A stretch of 64,000 nucleotides of DNA from Gammaproteobacteria bacterium (GTDB taxonomy: Bacteria > Pseudomonadota > Gammaproteobacteria > JAABTG01): assembly GCA_017999615.1 (NCBI GenBank), contig JAGNLM010000010.1, forward strand, positions 1-64,000. Reading direction: 5' to 3'. Positions 53,937-63,668 of the stretch are shown here, one piece after another. The translations under genes and the position numbers were made by a program. Below the pieces are notes generated by a model, which did not search any database, was not told where the DNA came from, and saw only the letters and a list, made by a program, of their open reading frames with translations. Within the stretch, counting starts at the first letter, position 1. Each line of letters opens with the position of its first letter.

Positions 53937-54029
53937 GACTCGCTCCCTCCCCTCCCTACCGCGCCTCGGTTTTCGATAGCGGCACGTCCCGCACGGCCCT
54001 TACTCCCTGCTCGCCCGACGAGCCGGCAA

Positions 54030-54095
54030 GCCCTGCCGGCCGCCGCAAGCCCTGCGAACCCGGCGAACCCGGCGAACCCTGCAAGCCCTTCCAAG
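54030..54095. repeat. short tandem repeats before pbpC end
   Basis: Units of 9-10 bases (GCAAGCCCTG, CGAACCCGG, CGAACCCGG, CGAACCCTG, GCAAGCCCTT) run head to tail just downstream of the pbpC stop, in the 160-base gap before the SerB-like gene. They look like replication-slippage products with no evident function. Confidence 0.55.
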
Positions 54096-54096
54096 G

Positions 54097-56181
54097 CTAG
54101 CGCAGGGTGACGCTCGCCGCGTCGCTGCGTCCGTCGGAATCGACCACGCTGACCCGCACGCTCCCAGTCCGCAGCGGTTGCCACAACACCTCCCGCTCCT
54201 GACCCTGCGCCACCGGACGGCCGTCCACCAGCCAGACGAGGGGACGCCGCCCGCCCTCGGCCATCAGGGTCACCGGAGCGATCGCCCCCCCCTCCTCGGC
54301 AACGTCCAGGCGGATGCCGGGTTGCGGAAACACCAGCCGCAGGTGGTGCGCATCGGGCAGGTCGAGCCCCCCGCCGGGGGCGCGGGCCTCCAGACGGCGC
54401 AGCAGGGGCGCCGTCGCGCCCGACGGGCCGGCGACCCCCGTCGGGGCACCCGGGTCGGAGGGCAGGAGGTCGAAGACCTCGTAGAGGAGCGGCAGCGCGG
54501 CTGTGCGGCCGGTCTGCTCGGGGATGGGCGTCCCATCGGGGCGCCCGACCCACACGCCAACCGTATACCGCTCGCCGACGCCAAACGCCCAGGCGTCACG
54601 ATACCCGTAGCTCGTCCCCGTCTTGACCGCGAGGGGTGCCCGCGTGCGCCGGTCCGCAGCCTGCACCCAGCCCGGCGCGGGCGCGGCCTCGCGCAGGATG
54701 TCGCGCACCCGGCGCGCCGATTCGGGCGAGAGGAGCCTGCCACCCCCCGGCGGCGGGCGTTCCGCCCCGGCCCGCAGCGGCACCACCTCGCCGTCCCGCG
54801 CAAGCCCTGCGTAGAGTGCCGTGAGGTCCTCCAGGGTCATCCCCACGCCCCCCAGGGCGAGGGGCAGGCCGGGAGGCGCGCCCCGCCCTGCCCCTCGCCC
54901 TGCCGGAAAGTGGAGTGAGACCCCGGTGCGGGCCAGCGCCGTGGCAAACCGGGCCGGGCCCAGGCGGTCCAGGACCAGCACGGCGGGCACGTTCAGCGAG
55001 CGCAGGAGCGCGTCCCGCACGGTGAGCTCACCGTGGAACGCGGAGTCGAAGTTGGCGGGGCTGTAGTCCCGGAAACGGGTGGAGACGTCGGACACGAGCG
55101 TGCGAGGCTCGACGATCCCTTCGTCGAAGGCGAGCCCGTAGAGGAAAGGCTTCAGGGCGGAGCCCGGGGAACGGACCGCGCGCGTCATGTCGACGGCCCC
55201 GCGGCGCCGGACGTCGAAGTAGTCGGCCCCGCCGACCGAGGCCATGACGTGGGCGTCCCGATGATCCGCCACGAGGAGCGCGACGCTGCCCGCGGACACC
55301 AGGGACGCGGTGGCGCGGGCTGCGAGGCCCTCCAGGGCCCGCTGCAGCCGCGCGTCGACCGGGGTGCGCACGACCGGCGTCCCCGGGCTCTCGCCGCGCA
55401 GCCGCTCTGCGAGGTGCGGGGCGAGAAACGGCCACGGCACCCGGCCCACGGGTACGGGCTCGGCACCCGCCTCGGCCACCGTCCGCACGTCCACGACTCC
55501 GGCGGCCAACCCCCGCCCGAGGGCCCTCTCCCGGGCCCGCGCCGCGGCCTCCGGATGCCGGTCGGGGCGCAGGAGCGCAGGGGAACGGGGCAGCGCGACC
55601 AGCAACGCGGCCTCGCCGGCGGTGAGGGCACGGGGCTCCTTGCCGAGGTAGGCGAGGGACGCGGCCCGCAGGCCCTCCAGGTTGCCGCCGAAGGGGGCGA
55701 GCGTGAGGTACATCTCGAGGATCCGGGCCTTGTCGTAACGGGCCTCCAGTTGCAGCGCCCGCAGGGCCTCGAGGAGCTTGCTCGCCAGCGTCCGGGGGCG
55801 GGGCTCCAGCAGCCTCGCGAGCTGCATGGTCAGGGTCGAGGCCCCGGAGACGGTGCGTCCCGCCGCGAGGTTCTCCGCGACGGCCCGGGCGACGGCGACC
55901 GGGTCCACGCCCGGGTGGGCTTCGAAGCGCCGGTCCTCGACCGCCACGAGCAGCGCCAGGTAGAGCGGAGCGACGTCGTCCAACGTCACCGGCAGGCGCC
56001 AGAAGCCGTCCCGCGTGGTGAAGAAGCGCAGGGGAGCACCCGTGCGGTCGACGACCGCGGTGGAGAGGTCCTCCAGCCGCCCGAGCGGCGGGGGGAAGAA
56101 CCGATCGAGCAGGACGACGCAGACCACCGGGACCGCCAGCGCGGCGGCCCCGAGCAGTGCCCGGCGCAGGGACCGCTTCAC
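54097..56181 (-). CDS. pbpC: penicillin-binding protein 1C
   Basis: 694 residues from the GTG at 56181, which places the membrane anchor (LLGAAALAVPVVCVVLLDRF) at the N-terminus. Glycosyltransferase domain: VAVEDRRFEAHPGVDPVAVARA, SGASTLTMQLARLL, KILEMYLTLAPFGGNLEG-type motif (here RILEMYLTLAPFGGNLEG). Transpeptidase: SPGSALKP (SxxK, about 338), SLNVP (SxN) and KTGTSYGYRDAW (KTG, about 520). The C-terminal BiPBP_C beta domain is present (LVWLVDGRPVAQGQ). It builds peptidoglycan at the inner membrane and follows the macroglobulin gene by 70 bases, as in E. coli. Confidence 0.95.
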   Translation of the reverse strand: MKRSLRRALLGAAALAVPVVCVVLLDRFFPPPLGRLEDLSTAVVDRTGAPLRFFTTRDGFWRLPVTLDDVAPLYLALLVAVEDRRFEAHPGVDPVAVARAVAENLAAGRTVSGASTLTMQLARLLEPRPRTLASKLLEALRALQLEARYDKARILEMYLTLAPFGGNLEGLRAASLAYLGKEPRALTAGEAALLVALPRSPALLRPDRHPEAAARARERALGRGLAAGVVDVRTVAEAGAEPVPVGRVPWPFLAPHLAERLRGESPGTPVVRTPVDARLQRALEGLAARATASLVSAGSVALLVADHRDAHVMASVGGADYFDVRRRGAVDMTRAVRSPGSALKPFLYGLAFDEGIVEPRTLVSDVSTRFRDYSPANFDSAFHGELTVRDALLRSLNVPAVLVLDRLGPARFATALARTGVSLHFPAGRGAGRGAPPGLPLALGGVGMTLEDLTALYAGLARDGEVVPLRAGAERPPPGGGRLLSPESARRVRDILREAAPAPGWVQAADRRTRAPLAVKTGTSYGYRDAWAFGVGERYTVGVWVGRPDGTPIPEQTGRTAALPLLYEVFDLLPSDPGAPTGVAGPSGATAPLLRRLEARAPGGGLDLPDAHHLRLVFPQPGIRLDVAEEGGAIAPVTLMAEGGRRPLVWLVDGRPVAQGQEREVLWQPLRTGSVRVSVVDSDGRSDAASVTLR

Positions 56182-56251
56182 GGACTTCCCGGGGTCCCCC
56201 GGCAGGACCGAGGCAAGGGCTCTGCGGGGGCCTGCGCCCGGCTCCGCGCCC

Positions 56252-59200
56252 TCACTCCGCCGGCCCCACCGTGACCCGGTGCACCGCCTGACGGGCGAAG
56301 AACCTCGGGCGGTACATGTCCTCCAGCTGGGCACCCGGCAGCTCGTAGCTCCCCGGCGTAACGGCCCGGACCAGATACGCCACCCGGAACGACGGTTGCT
56401 CCGGGGTCAGCTCGAAGGCGGCCACGTAGCGGTCGTCGCGGCCCTCCAGCGCCGTGGGCGTCGACAGTTCCCGGAGCCAGGGCAGCACCGCCCCCCCGTC
56501 CCCGGAGAGGCGCACGGTCTCGATCTCCCAGCCGGCGGGCAGCCCGTGGGTCAGCAGCGCCCGATGGTGCAGTCCGGTCGCCGCCTCCCCCTCGACCTCG
56601 ACGACGAACACGTCGTTCTGGCGGATACGGTCCAGGTCGAGCGGCTGTCCCTCGCGGGTGAAGAAGTGGCGGCGCACGGCCATCCCCTCCCGGGCTGCGG
56701 GCCGCGGCTCGACTGGCACACCCGTGCGTGTCACCGCCTCCCAGACCTCGCCCGGACCTACATTCGTCACCTTGAGGCCTGCCGCGACCTGGGCGGCCGA
56801 AGGGGCCACCAGGACCGGGTCTCCGGAGGTCAGCGCCACCCCGTCGGCCTTCAGGGAGAGCGGACCTTTGCCCGCCATCAGGGCGGCGGCGGCCCGGACC
56901 ACCCAGGCCTGTTCCTGCGTGCTGAGGCGCCCTGCCTCCAGCGCGCTCGCCGGCAGACGGTCGAGCAGCCGGGGCAGCGCGTCGCCGAGGAGGTCCACCT
57001 CCGCAAGCACGCTGAGCATGGCCGCCGCATCCCGCACGACCGAGCCGTAGTCGACCGGCCAATCGTCGCGGACCAGGTTCCCGGTCGCCGCGGCCGCCGC
57101 GGCCCCCGCGCGCTCCCGGTCGCCGAGCCGGGCCAGCGCCGCCGCGAGTTGCGCCCGCGCCAGGGGGCTCGGCAGCTTCGCCAGGAGGGCATCGTGGAGA
57201 TAGCGCGCCGGCCCCGGGGTCGCCACTCCGCCCAGTGCGAGAACGTGGACGGCGTAGGCCCGGCTCACCAGGTCCTCCTTCTCCGTCCCGCCGTCCACCG
57301 CGTGCCGGCGCAGCCAATCGAGGGCCGCCTTGTAGGGGCCCTCCGCCACCGGCCGACCGGCCGCCCGCGCACGCGCGAGAAATTCCGTCGCGTACGCGGT
57401 CAGCCAGGCAGACTCTTCGCCGTAGGCGCTCCAGACCCCGAACGCGCCGTCATAGCGCTGCTTGTCCAGGACCTGGCCGACGGCGGCGTCGACCCGGGCG
57501 TCCCGCGTCTCGGCGGTCATCAACGCACCCGTGGACTGGAGCCCCGCGCTCCCCACGAGGGGCAGCGCCCGGCTCACGACCTGCTCGAGGCAGCCGTAGG
57601 GGTAGCGCTCCAGCGCGGCCAGGATCCCCGCCACGTCGAAAGGCGCCCGTGAGGCGTACGTCAGCCTCACGCTGCCGGTGCCCGGGACGTAGCCCGCCAG
57701 GTCCGCGGCGCCCGTCTCGGTAGCGGCACCCGGGGGCAGGCGGCGCTGCGTGAAGGTGGTCTCCACGGCGCGCGACGGTCTGACGGTGATGGAGAGCTGC
57801 CGCCGCAGGCGGACCCCCCCCGGGCCCTCCAGCGCCACGCTGAGGGAGCCCGTCCCGGCCGCAGCACCCCGCAGCGTCGCCGGCACGCTCACGCGGGCAT
57901 CGCGCGCAAGCTCCACCTCGGCAGGCACGTCGCCGACCGTCACCGCGCCCGAAGCCGTCACCGACAGGCGGTAGACGCCGGGAGGGGCCTCGACATTGTG
58001 CAGGGACAGGGTGGCCCGGCTCTCGTCACCCGGGGCGAGGAATCGGGGCAGCGTGAGTTGGGCCACCAGCGGCCCGCGCACCGGCAGGGCGGCCGCGGAG
58101 CCACCGACCCGGCGCGCGTCGTAAGCGACCGCCATGAGCCGCAGTTCACCGTCGAACTCCGGCACCTCGAGGGGAATGCGGGCCACGCCGTCCGCGCCGA
58201 CCGGCACGGGCCCCCGGAACAGCGACACGATGGTGAGCGGCACCACCGGAAGGCTCGCACCGAGCCCTCCCTGGTCCCCGCCCTGGCGCAGCGTCCCCAC
58301 CGGCCCGGAGATGGCGCTGATCAGCCGCCCGTAGTCGTCGAGCACGTCGACGCCGAGCAGTCGCTTGCCGAGATAGTGGCCAGCCGGGTCGGGCGAGGTG
58401 AAGCCGGTGAGCCGCAGGATCCCTTCGTCGACGGCCGCCAGGGTCACCCAGGCGCCCGTGGCCGGCTTGCCGTCAGCGGCGGTCACCCGGACCGGCACCT
58501 CCACCCGCTCCCCGGGCCTCGCGACGGCAGGGGCATCCAGACGAACCGCCAGCGTGCGCGGCGCCGGGTCGAGACCGAGCCAGGCGACACCGATGGCCCG
58601 CACCGGCACGCGTTCCCGGTCTGCGACGGGAGAGCGAATCACGGTGGCGAGCACGTACGCCCCGGCACCCCAATCCGCGCCGACCGGCACCTCGAAGGTC
58701 GCCCCCCCGGCGGGGACGGAGTGCTGCTGCACCTCCCGCACGCGGTCCGTCGCGACGGTCAACTGCAGTTCGCCGGCGAACGGCGGCACGACGCGCACGC
58801 GCGCCCGGTCCCCGGGGGCGTAAGCCGCGCGGTCGAGCGTCACCTCCACCCGGTCGGGGGTTTCCCCCGCATCCAGCGCGACCTGCCAGCCGACGCTGAA
58901 GCGCACGGAGGAGGCCACGCCGGTGGCCTCGTCGGAGACCTCGAGCCGGTAGCGGCCGTATTCCAGCGGCCCGAAGGAGGGTGTCCCGAAGCGCTCGGCC
59001 GTGAGATCCAGACTCCCCCGGCGCAGGCTCTCCGCCTGCACGGAGGTGCGATAGGTGTAGCGTCCTTCGTCCTGGTACCAGAGGAACCGGACCCGCTCGC
59101 GGAAGAGCTCCGTCCGGAGGCCAGGACGCGAGACTCTCTTGCCGTCCGGACCGACGGCCACGACCTCGAAGGCTGCCGGATGCCCCTCCTCCACCCGGTC

Positions 59201-61483
59201 GCCGCTGAACTGGGGGCGGATCCCGATGGCGAAGGGCTGGGTGCGCAGGGGAACCGTCAGCGTCTGGCGGGACGGGCGGCCGCCCGGCTCGGCCAGGTCG
59301 ACGCGGAACAGGGCGCGCAGGGGCCGGGTGGTGTCCGGGAGCGCGGGCAACTTGACCTCGACGCGCGTGGCACCGCTCGCATCGGTGGCCGGGAGGCTGA
59401 GGGACTCGGTGCGGGGGGTCGGGGACTCCTGGACGAGACCGAAACGGAACCCCTTGAACGCGGAAAATGGCTCGGGGTCCAGGGCCACGGAGACCTCGGC
59501 GGTTCCGGAGAGACCCGCGGCGGGAGGACCGTACAGGAAGCGCGCCCGCACCAGGAGATCGAAGGGCCGCGCCGGGTCGATGGCCGGTGAGGAGCCCTCG
59601 ACCTCGACCGCCAGCCGCTCGGGCACGAACTCCTCCACCTGCACGCGCAAGGCGCCGACCGGGTCCGACTTCGGGTCTGCGAGGGCCTGCACAGTCCAAG
59701 TCCCGAGGGGGGCCGTGGCGGTCAGATAGAGCGGCAGGACGTGGGCGCCGGCCGCGCTGGACTGCACCACCCCGGAGCGGAAGACGGTTCCGTTGGGGCG
59801 CAGCACCCGCAGGGTGAGAGGGAAGCCTTCGACCGCGTCGCCCCGGTCGTCCCGCAGCAGCACCGTGAGGTTCACTCGCTCGCCCGGGCGATAGACGCCC
59901 CGGTCGGAGTACAGGTACGCGTCGAGGGGTCCGGGTGCTCGACGGCCGCCCACGCCGCGGTCGCTCAGGTCGAGTGCGGGCCGCCCGAGGTTCAGGACCG
60001 CGAAATCCCCTTCGGCGCCGTAGGCCACGACGAGCAGGGGCTCGTTGCCGCCGCCAGCCCCGGAGGGTGGGAAGTGCACGCGCCCGTCGGCGTCGCTCGT
60101 CGCCCGCCCCAACTCGGCGTTGTTGCGGGCCAGCAGTGCGACACTGGCCCCCGGCACCGGCTTTGCGCTGGCGAGCGAGCGGACGAAGACGTCCACCCCG
60201 TCGGGCCCGCGCAGCGTGCTCAGCCCGAGGTCCGTGACCACGAGCCACTGGGTCGCCGGCGTGCTCTGGATCTCGCTCTCCGGCAGGTCCGCGGGCATCG
60301 CGGTGAGCACGTAGAGCCCGGGTTTCGGTTTGGGAATCAACTGGCGCACGGGGACGGCCGTCACCACCGAGACATTGCGCTCCAGGCGCACCGCCATCCG
60401 CCCTTCCCACAGCCGCTCGCCCTGCGACTCGGCGATCTGGTCCGCTTCGTAGCCTTCCAGGCTGCCGAGTGCCCCCTCCCCCATGCGCGCCACCAAGTTG
60501 CGGTCGTTGATGCGATGGACCCGCAGCGTCACGGCGTCCGTATTCACGGTGACCAGGGGGATACCATCTGGCCCGCCGCGCGGCAGGATGAAGGCGTTCC
60601 CCCGGAAGGCCGCAAGGGGCGGACGGTCGCCGATCGCGACCTCGCGGGTCTCGGTGCGCTTGAGCACCAGCCCGTCGGCACTCGCAAGCCCCTCGCGCAA
60701 CGCCACCCGATAGCGGTGCGCGTGCGCGAGCCCACCGAGGCAGAGCTCACGGCCTGCGGCGTCCACGCTGACCGGGGTCGCGGGCTCGACTCGCACGTAT
60801 TCGTCCCAGCGCGTGCCGCGGGCCTGCTTCAGAGGATTGGAGAGGACCAGGCAGACGCGCGGCTCCTCGCCGTCGGCCTCGACGCGAACACGAACCCACT
60901 CGACTCCGACCTTCTGGCGCAACGCCTCCAGCCGCTCCCCGAGACCCGGCGCCGTGCTCCCCTCCGCCCGCAGGGCCCGCAGGGCACCCAGAGCCTCGCG
61001 GGGCTGGTCGAGCCGGGTTTCGAACAACTCTGCCATGCGCTCGAGGGCGCGCTGGCGGTCCGCCGTGTCCCCCGCCGCCCGATAGGCCAGCCACGCCGCC
61101 TGCAACGCCCGGTCGGCGTCCGGACGCGGCAGGGAGAGCCACGCCTCGCTCAACTGCAGGAACACGGACGGGGCCTCGCGGCCCAGGGTGACGGCAACCT
61201 CCAGTTGTGGGAGCGCCGCCTCGACCCGATTCGCCGCGAGGGCCTGCGCCGCCGCCTTGAGCGCTGCGTCGGCTGCCGCCGGGGATGGCTGCGCCGGACG
61301 CTTCGCCACCAGCGCCGCGCGGTAGCGCCCCGCCGCGGCCGCCAGTCCCGCCGGCTCGAAGCGAGCGTCCTCCGTCTCCGCCCCGCTCTCCGTATCCTCG
61401 GTCTGAGCCAGGGCAGTCGGGGTTGCCAGGGGCAGGGAGACCAGCACCGCAACGAAGGTCAGCCAGAAGCGAGGGGGGGTCAT
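56252..61483 (-). CDS. bacterial alpha-2-macroglobulin
   Basis: 1743 residues with a signal peptide (FWLTFVAVLVSLPLATPTALA). About 30-250: helical repeat-like region (QALAANRVEAALPQLEVAVTLGRE). Then macroglobulin domains including PLDAYLYSDRGVYRPGERVN (about 520) and WVTLAAVDEGILRLTGF. The thioester site is intact: YGCLEQ with Cys near 1298, in the alpha-alpha toroid that follows the bait region. It traps foreign proteases in the periplasm. Co-operon with pbpC suggests a defence-and-repair pair guarding the cell wall. No conventional lipobox is seen, so anchoring is unclear. Confidence 0.94.
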   Translation of the reverse strand: MTPPRFWLTFVAVLVSLPLATPTALAQTEDTESGAETEDARFEPAGLAAAAGRYRAALVAKRPAQPSPAAADAALKAAAQALAANRVEAALPQLEVAVTLGREAPSVFLQLSEAWLSLPRPDADRALQAAWLAYRAAGDTADRQRALERMAELFETRLDQPREALGALRALRAEGSTAPGLGERLEALRQKVGVEWVRVRVEADGEEPRVCLVLSNPLKQARGTRWDEYVRVEPATPVSVDAAGRELCLGGLAHAHRYRVALREGLASADGLVLKRTETREVAIGDRPPLAAFRGNAFILPRGGPDGIPLVTVNTDAVTLRVHRINDRNLVARMGEGALGSLEGYEADQIAESQGERLWEGRMAVRLERNVSVVTAVPVRQLIPKPKPGLYVLTAMPADLPESEIQSTPATQWLVVTDLGLSTLRGPDGVDVFVRSLASAKPVPGASVALLARNNAELGRATSDADGRVHFPPSGAGGGNEPLLVVAYGAEGDFAVLNLGRPALDLSDRGVGGRRAPGPLDAYLYSDRGVYRPGERVNLTVLLRDDRGDAVEGFPLTLRVLRPNGTVFRSGVVQSSAAGAHVLPLYLTATAPLGTWTVQALADPKSDPVGALRVQVEEFVPERLAVEVEGSSPAIDPARPFDLLVRARFLYGPPAAGLSGTAEVSVALDPEPFSAFKGFRFGLVQESPTPRTESLSLPATDASGATRVEVKLPALPDTTRPLRALFRVDLAEPGGRPSRQTLTVPLRTQPFAIGIRPQFSGDRVEEGHPAAFEVVAVGPDGKRVSRPGLRTELFRERVRFLWYQDEGRYTYRTSVQAESLRRGSLDLTAERFGTPSFGPLEYGRYRLEVSDEATGVASSVRFSVGWQVALDAGETPDRVEVTLDRAAYAPGDRARVRVVPPFAGELQLTVATDRVREVQQHSVPAGGATFEVPVGADWGAGAYVLATVIRSPVADRERVPVRAIGVAWLGLDPAPRTLAVRLDAPAVARPGERVEVPVRVTAADGKPATGAWVTLAAVDEGILRLTGFTSPDPAGHYLGKRLLGVDVLDDYGRLISAISGPVGTLRQGGDQGGLGASLPVVPLTIVSLFRGPVPVGADGVARIPLEVPEFDGELRLMAVAYDARRVGGSAAALPVRGPLVAQLTLPRFLAPGDESRATLSLHNVEAPPGVYRLSVTASGAVTVGDVPAEVELARDARVSVPATLRGAAAGTGSLSVALEGPGGVRLRRQLSITVRPSRAVETTFTQRRLPPGAATETGAADLAGYVPGTGSVRLTYASRAPFDVAGILAALERYPYGCLEQVVSRALPLVGSAGLQSTGALMTAETRDARVDAAVGQVLDKQRYDGAFGVWSAYGEESAWLTAYATEFLARARAAGRPVAEGPYKAALDWLRRHAVDGGTEKEDLVSRAYAVHVLALGGVATPGPARYLHDALLAKLPSPLARAQLAAALARLGDRERAGAAAAAATGNLVRDDWPVDYGSVVRDAAAMLSVLAEVDLLGDALPRLLDRLPASALEAGRLSTQEQAWVVRAAAALMAGKGPLSLKADGVALTSGDPVLVAPSAAQVAAGLKVTNVGPGEVWEAVTRTGVPVEPRPAAREGMAVRRHFFTREGQPLDLDRIRQNDVFVVEVEGEAATGLHHRALLTHGLPAGWEIETVRLSGDGGAVLPWLRELSTPTALEGRDDRYVAAFELTPEQPSFRVAYLVRAVTPGSYELPGAQLEDMYRPRFFARQAVHRVTVGPAE

Positions 61484-61760
61484 GGGGCACATCCTGGTGA
61501 AGGAGCTGATGACGGGCGAGCCCACCTGGAGGGGGTCACGAAGGGGACCGCAAAGGAGTGTTGTCCCTCGGCGGGCCAGAAACAAGGTCCGCCAGGCGGC
61601 GAGCGCGAGCCGCGGTTCTCTCGCAAGGACGGTCGCGGTTTTCTCGGAACGACGTCGCTCGTGGCATGCTATGGGCAACGGCCGTTCCCCCGGGAGACCG
61701 GGAGAGCGGAGGACGGAGACCGGGACTGGGACGGCACACCTTCGCCGCGAGAGCGACACC

Positions 61761-62291
61761 ATGGGCAACTCCCTGCAGGAGCAGTTGTTGAAGGCCGGCT
61801 TGGTGAGCGCGCACCAGGCCCGCCAGACCCGAACCGAAAAGCGCAAGCAGGACCGCCAGCCCTCTCGCGGCACGGGGGACGCCGAGCGGCTCGCCGCCCA
61901 GAGGGCGCAGGCGGAAAAGGCCGAGCGCGACCGGGAACTGAATCGCCGGCGAGAGGAAGCGGCGCGGCGCAAGGCCGTGGCCGCGGAGGTCGCGGAGATG
62001 ATCCGGACCCACGCTCTGCCCCGCGCCCAGGGAGAAACGGCCTACCACTTCGTCGACGGGAAGCTGGTGAAACGGATCTACGTCACCGCCGACCAGCACC
62101 GCCAACTCACGGCCGGTCAGCTCGCGCTGGCTCGCCTGGGGCAGCGCTATGAACTGGTTCCGCTCGCCGTTGCGGAGAAGATCCGCTCCCGGGACGAGCG
62201 CTTCGTCGTCCCCCCGACCACCCCGGGCAACACGGAGCCCGAGGACGACGCCTACGCGGCGTACCGGGTGCCCGACGACCTCATGTGGTAG
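61761..62291 (+). CDS. DUF2058 family protein
   Basis: 176 residues: MGNSLQEQLLKAGLVSAHQA, then a long charged coiled coil (about 20-75, RQTRTEKRKQDRQ and AEKAERDRELNRRREEAARRK), and a compact C-terminal part (YHFVDGKLVKRIYVTADQHRQLTAGQLALARL...YELVPLAVAEKI). This is the DUF2058/YaiL pattern, a nucleoprotein-associated family found almost only in Gammaproteobacteria. Cytoplasmic. Divergent from the macroglobulin gene (277-base gap in which I see no clear promoter). Confidence 0.92.
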   Translation: MGNSLQEQLLKAGLVSAHQARQTRTEKRKQDRQPSRGTGDAERLAAQRAQAEKAERDRELNRRREEAARRKAVAAEVAEMIRTHALPRAQGETAYHFVDGKLVKRIYVTADQHRQLTAGQLALARLGQRYELVPLAVAEKIRSRDERFVVPPTTPGNTEPEDDAYAAYRVPDDLMW

Positions 62292-62315
62292 GGCGGGACG
62301 GGCAGGGTCGGACCC

Positions 62316-63668
62316 TTACGACCCCGAAGGAACTGCGGGCTCCACCGACTCCCGGTTCTCCTGGGCCGACCCATCGGCCTCCTGGCTCGCCCGGGAGGCT
62401 TCGACCCGCAGGCGGTAGGTCAGCACCAAGGCGACCGTCAGGAGCACCGCCTCCAGCGCGAACACCGTCGCATAGGCGTGGAAGGCCGCGCCGCCGGTGA
62501 CCCACAGCATGCCGTCGACCACGGCGCCCCCCATCACGCTCCCGGCCGCCTTGCCGAGGAGGCTCGCCATCCCCCAGACACCCATCAGCAGCCCCGCCCG
62601 GATCGCCGTCGCGAAGGTGGCGATGCCGCCCAGCAGGCCCGCCCCCGCCAGGCCGGTTCCGAGTCCCATCACGGCGACCAGCCCCTGGAACCCCTCAGGG
62701 CTCCCGAGGAGCCCGGTCGCGATGACGCCCACGAACACGGCCACCGTGGAGACGAGCCCGACACGCAGGAGCAGCAGGTGCCCGGTGACCCTCAGCAGAA
62801 AGGCCCCGGAGAGAAGCATGGAGGTGAGCACTCCCAGGCCCCAGTACGCGGTGAGCCGCGTCGTTTCGCTGACCGACAGCCCCAGCACCAGGGCCCCGTA
62901 GGGCTCGAGCAGGACGTCCTGGGCGAGGGTGCCCACGAAGGTGCACACGACCAGGAAGAAGAACCGCCGAACCTGAGGGTCCCCCAGCAGGAACCCCCGC
63001 AGGGCCTCCAGGAAAGGCGTCGAGCGCGCCCGGGCCGCGGCCTGGACCGCCTGGTCCGAGCGCCGTTCCTGACCGAGAGCGGCGAGGAGCGTCAGCACGA
63101 AGGCCAGGGTCACGGCACCGATACCCGCGGCGACAAGCTTTTCCGGCGCGTAGTCCCGCAGGACCGCCCCGAGCCCCCCGGCGCCCGCCACCAGCCCGAA
63201 CATGGTGGCCACCTCGTAGAGCGTCAGGGCGCGCGAGCGGCCGCTCCCCTCGAAGCGGTCCGCCACCAGCGCCTGAAAGGCGTTGTGGGCGAGGTTGCGG
63301 CCAAAGCCGTACACCACGAACATCAGGACCAGACCGGCCATGAGGAGCAGCCGGCTGCCGGGCGCGGCGGTCATGAGCAGCACCGCGCCGGCGAGTCCGA
63401 GTCCCGCGAGCAGGGAGCCGGCGACGATGTAAGGCTCGCGCCGGCGTCCGAAGATGGGGTAGCCGTCCGAGCGATAGCCGAGCCAAACGCGCAGGGGGGC
63501 CTCCAGAAGAGGCAGCGCGAAGAGGATCCCCACCAGGGTCACCGGCAGCTTCATCTCCGCGATCATGATCCGGTTGAGCGTGCCACCGGCCAGCGCCCCC
63601 GTGATCCCGTACCCGAGGGGGAACGCCGCAAGGCGCAGGGCATCCGTCAGCACACGCATCGTCACCAT
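62316..63668 (-). CDS. BCD/PucC (LhaA) family MFS carrier
   Basis: 450 residues from the ATG at 63668 (ATG 63659 also possible), about 12 membrane segments. Family marks: LNRIMIAEMKLPVTLVGILFALP, the loop LGYRSDGYPIFGRRREPYIV, and FGRNLAHNAFQALVADRF. PucC and LhaA help assemble light-harvesting antenna by handling bacteriochlorophyll. No other photosynthesis gene is in view, so this could be a phototroph or a lineage that kept or repurposed the carrier. Its start overlaps the stop of the upstream 6-phosphogluconolactonase gene by 7 bases. Confidence 0.8.
   Translation of the reverse strand: MVTMRVLTDALRLAAFPLGYGITGALAGGTLNRIMIAEMKLPVTLVGILFALPLLEAPLRVWLGYRSDGYPIFGRRREPYIVAGSLLAGLGLAGAVLLMTAAPGSRLLLMAGLVLMFVVYGFGRNLAHNAFQALVADRFEGSGRSRALTLYEVATMFGLVAGAGGLGAVLRDYAPEKLVAAGIGAVTLAFVLTLLAALGQERRSDQAVQAAARARSTPFLEALRGFLLGDPQVRRFFFLVVCTFVGTLAQDVLLEPYGALVLGLSVSETTRLTAYWGLGVLTSMLLSGAFLLRVTGHLLLLRVGLVSTVAVFVGVIATGLLGSPEGFQGLVAVMGLGTGLAGAGLLGGIATFATAIRAGLLMGVWGMASLLGKAAGSVMGGAVVDGMLWVTGGAAFHAYATVFALEAVLLTVALVLTYRLRVEASRASQEADGSAQENRESVEPAVPSGS

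Noticed and set aside
59741-62152. 800-codon open frame antisense to the macroglobulin gene
   Set aside because: Composition (Arg/Pro/His/Gly) is that of a shadow frame in GC-rich DNA; its end merges into the real DUF2058 frame only by chance of reading frame.
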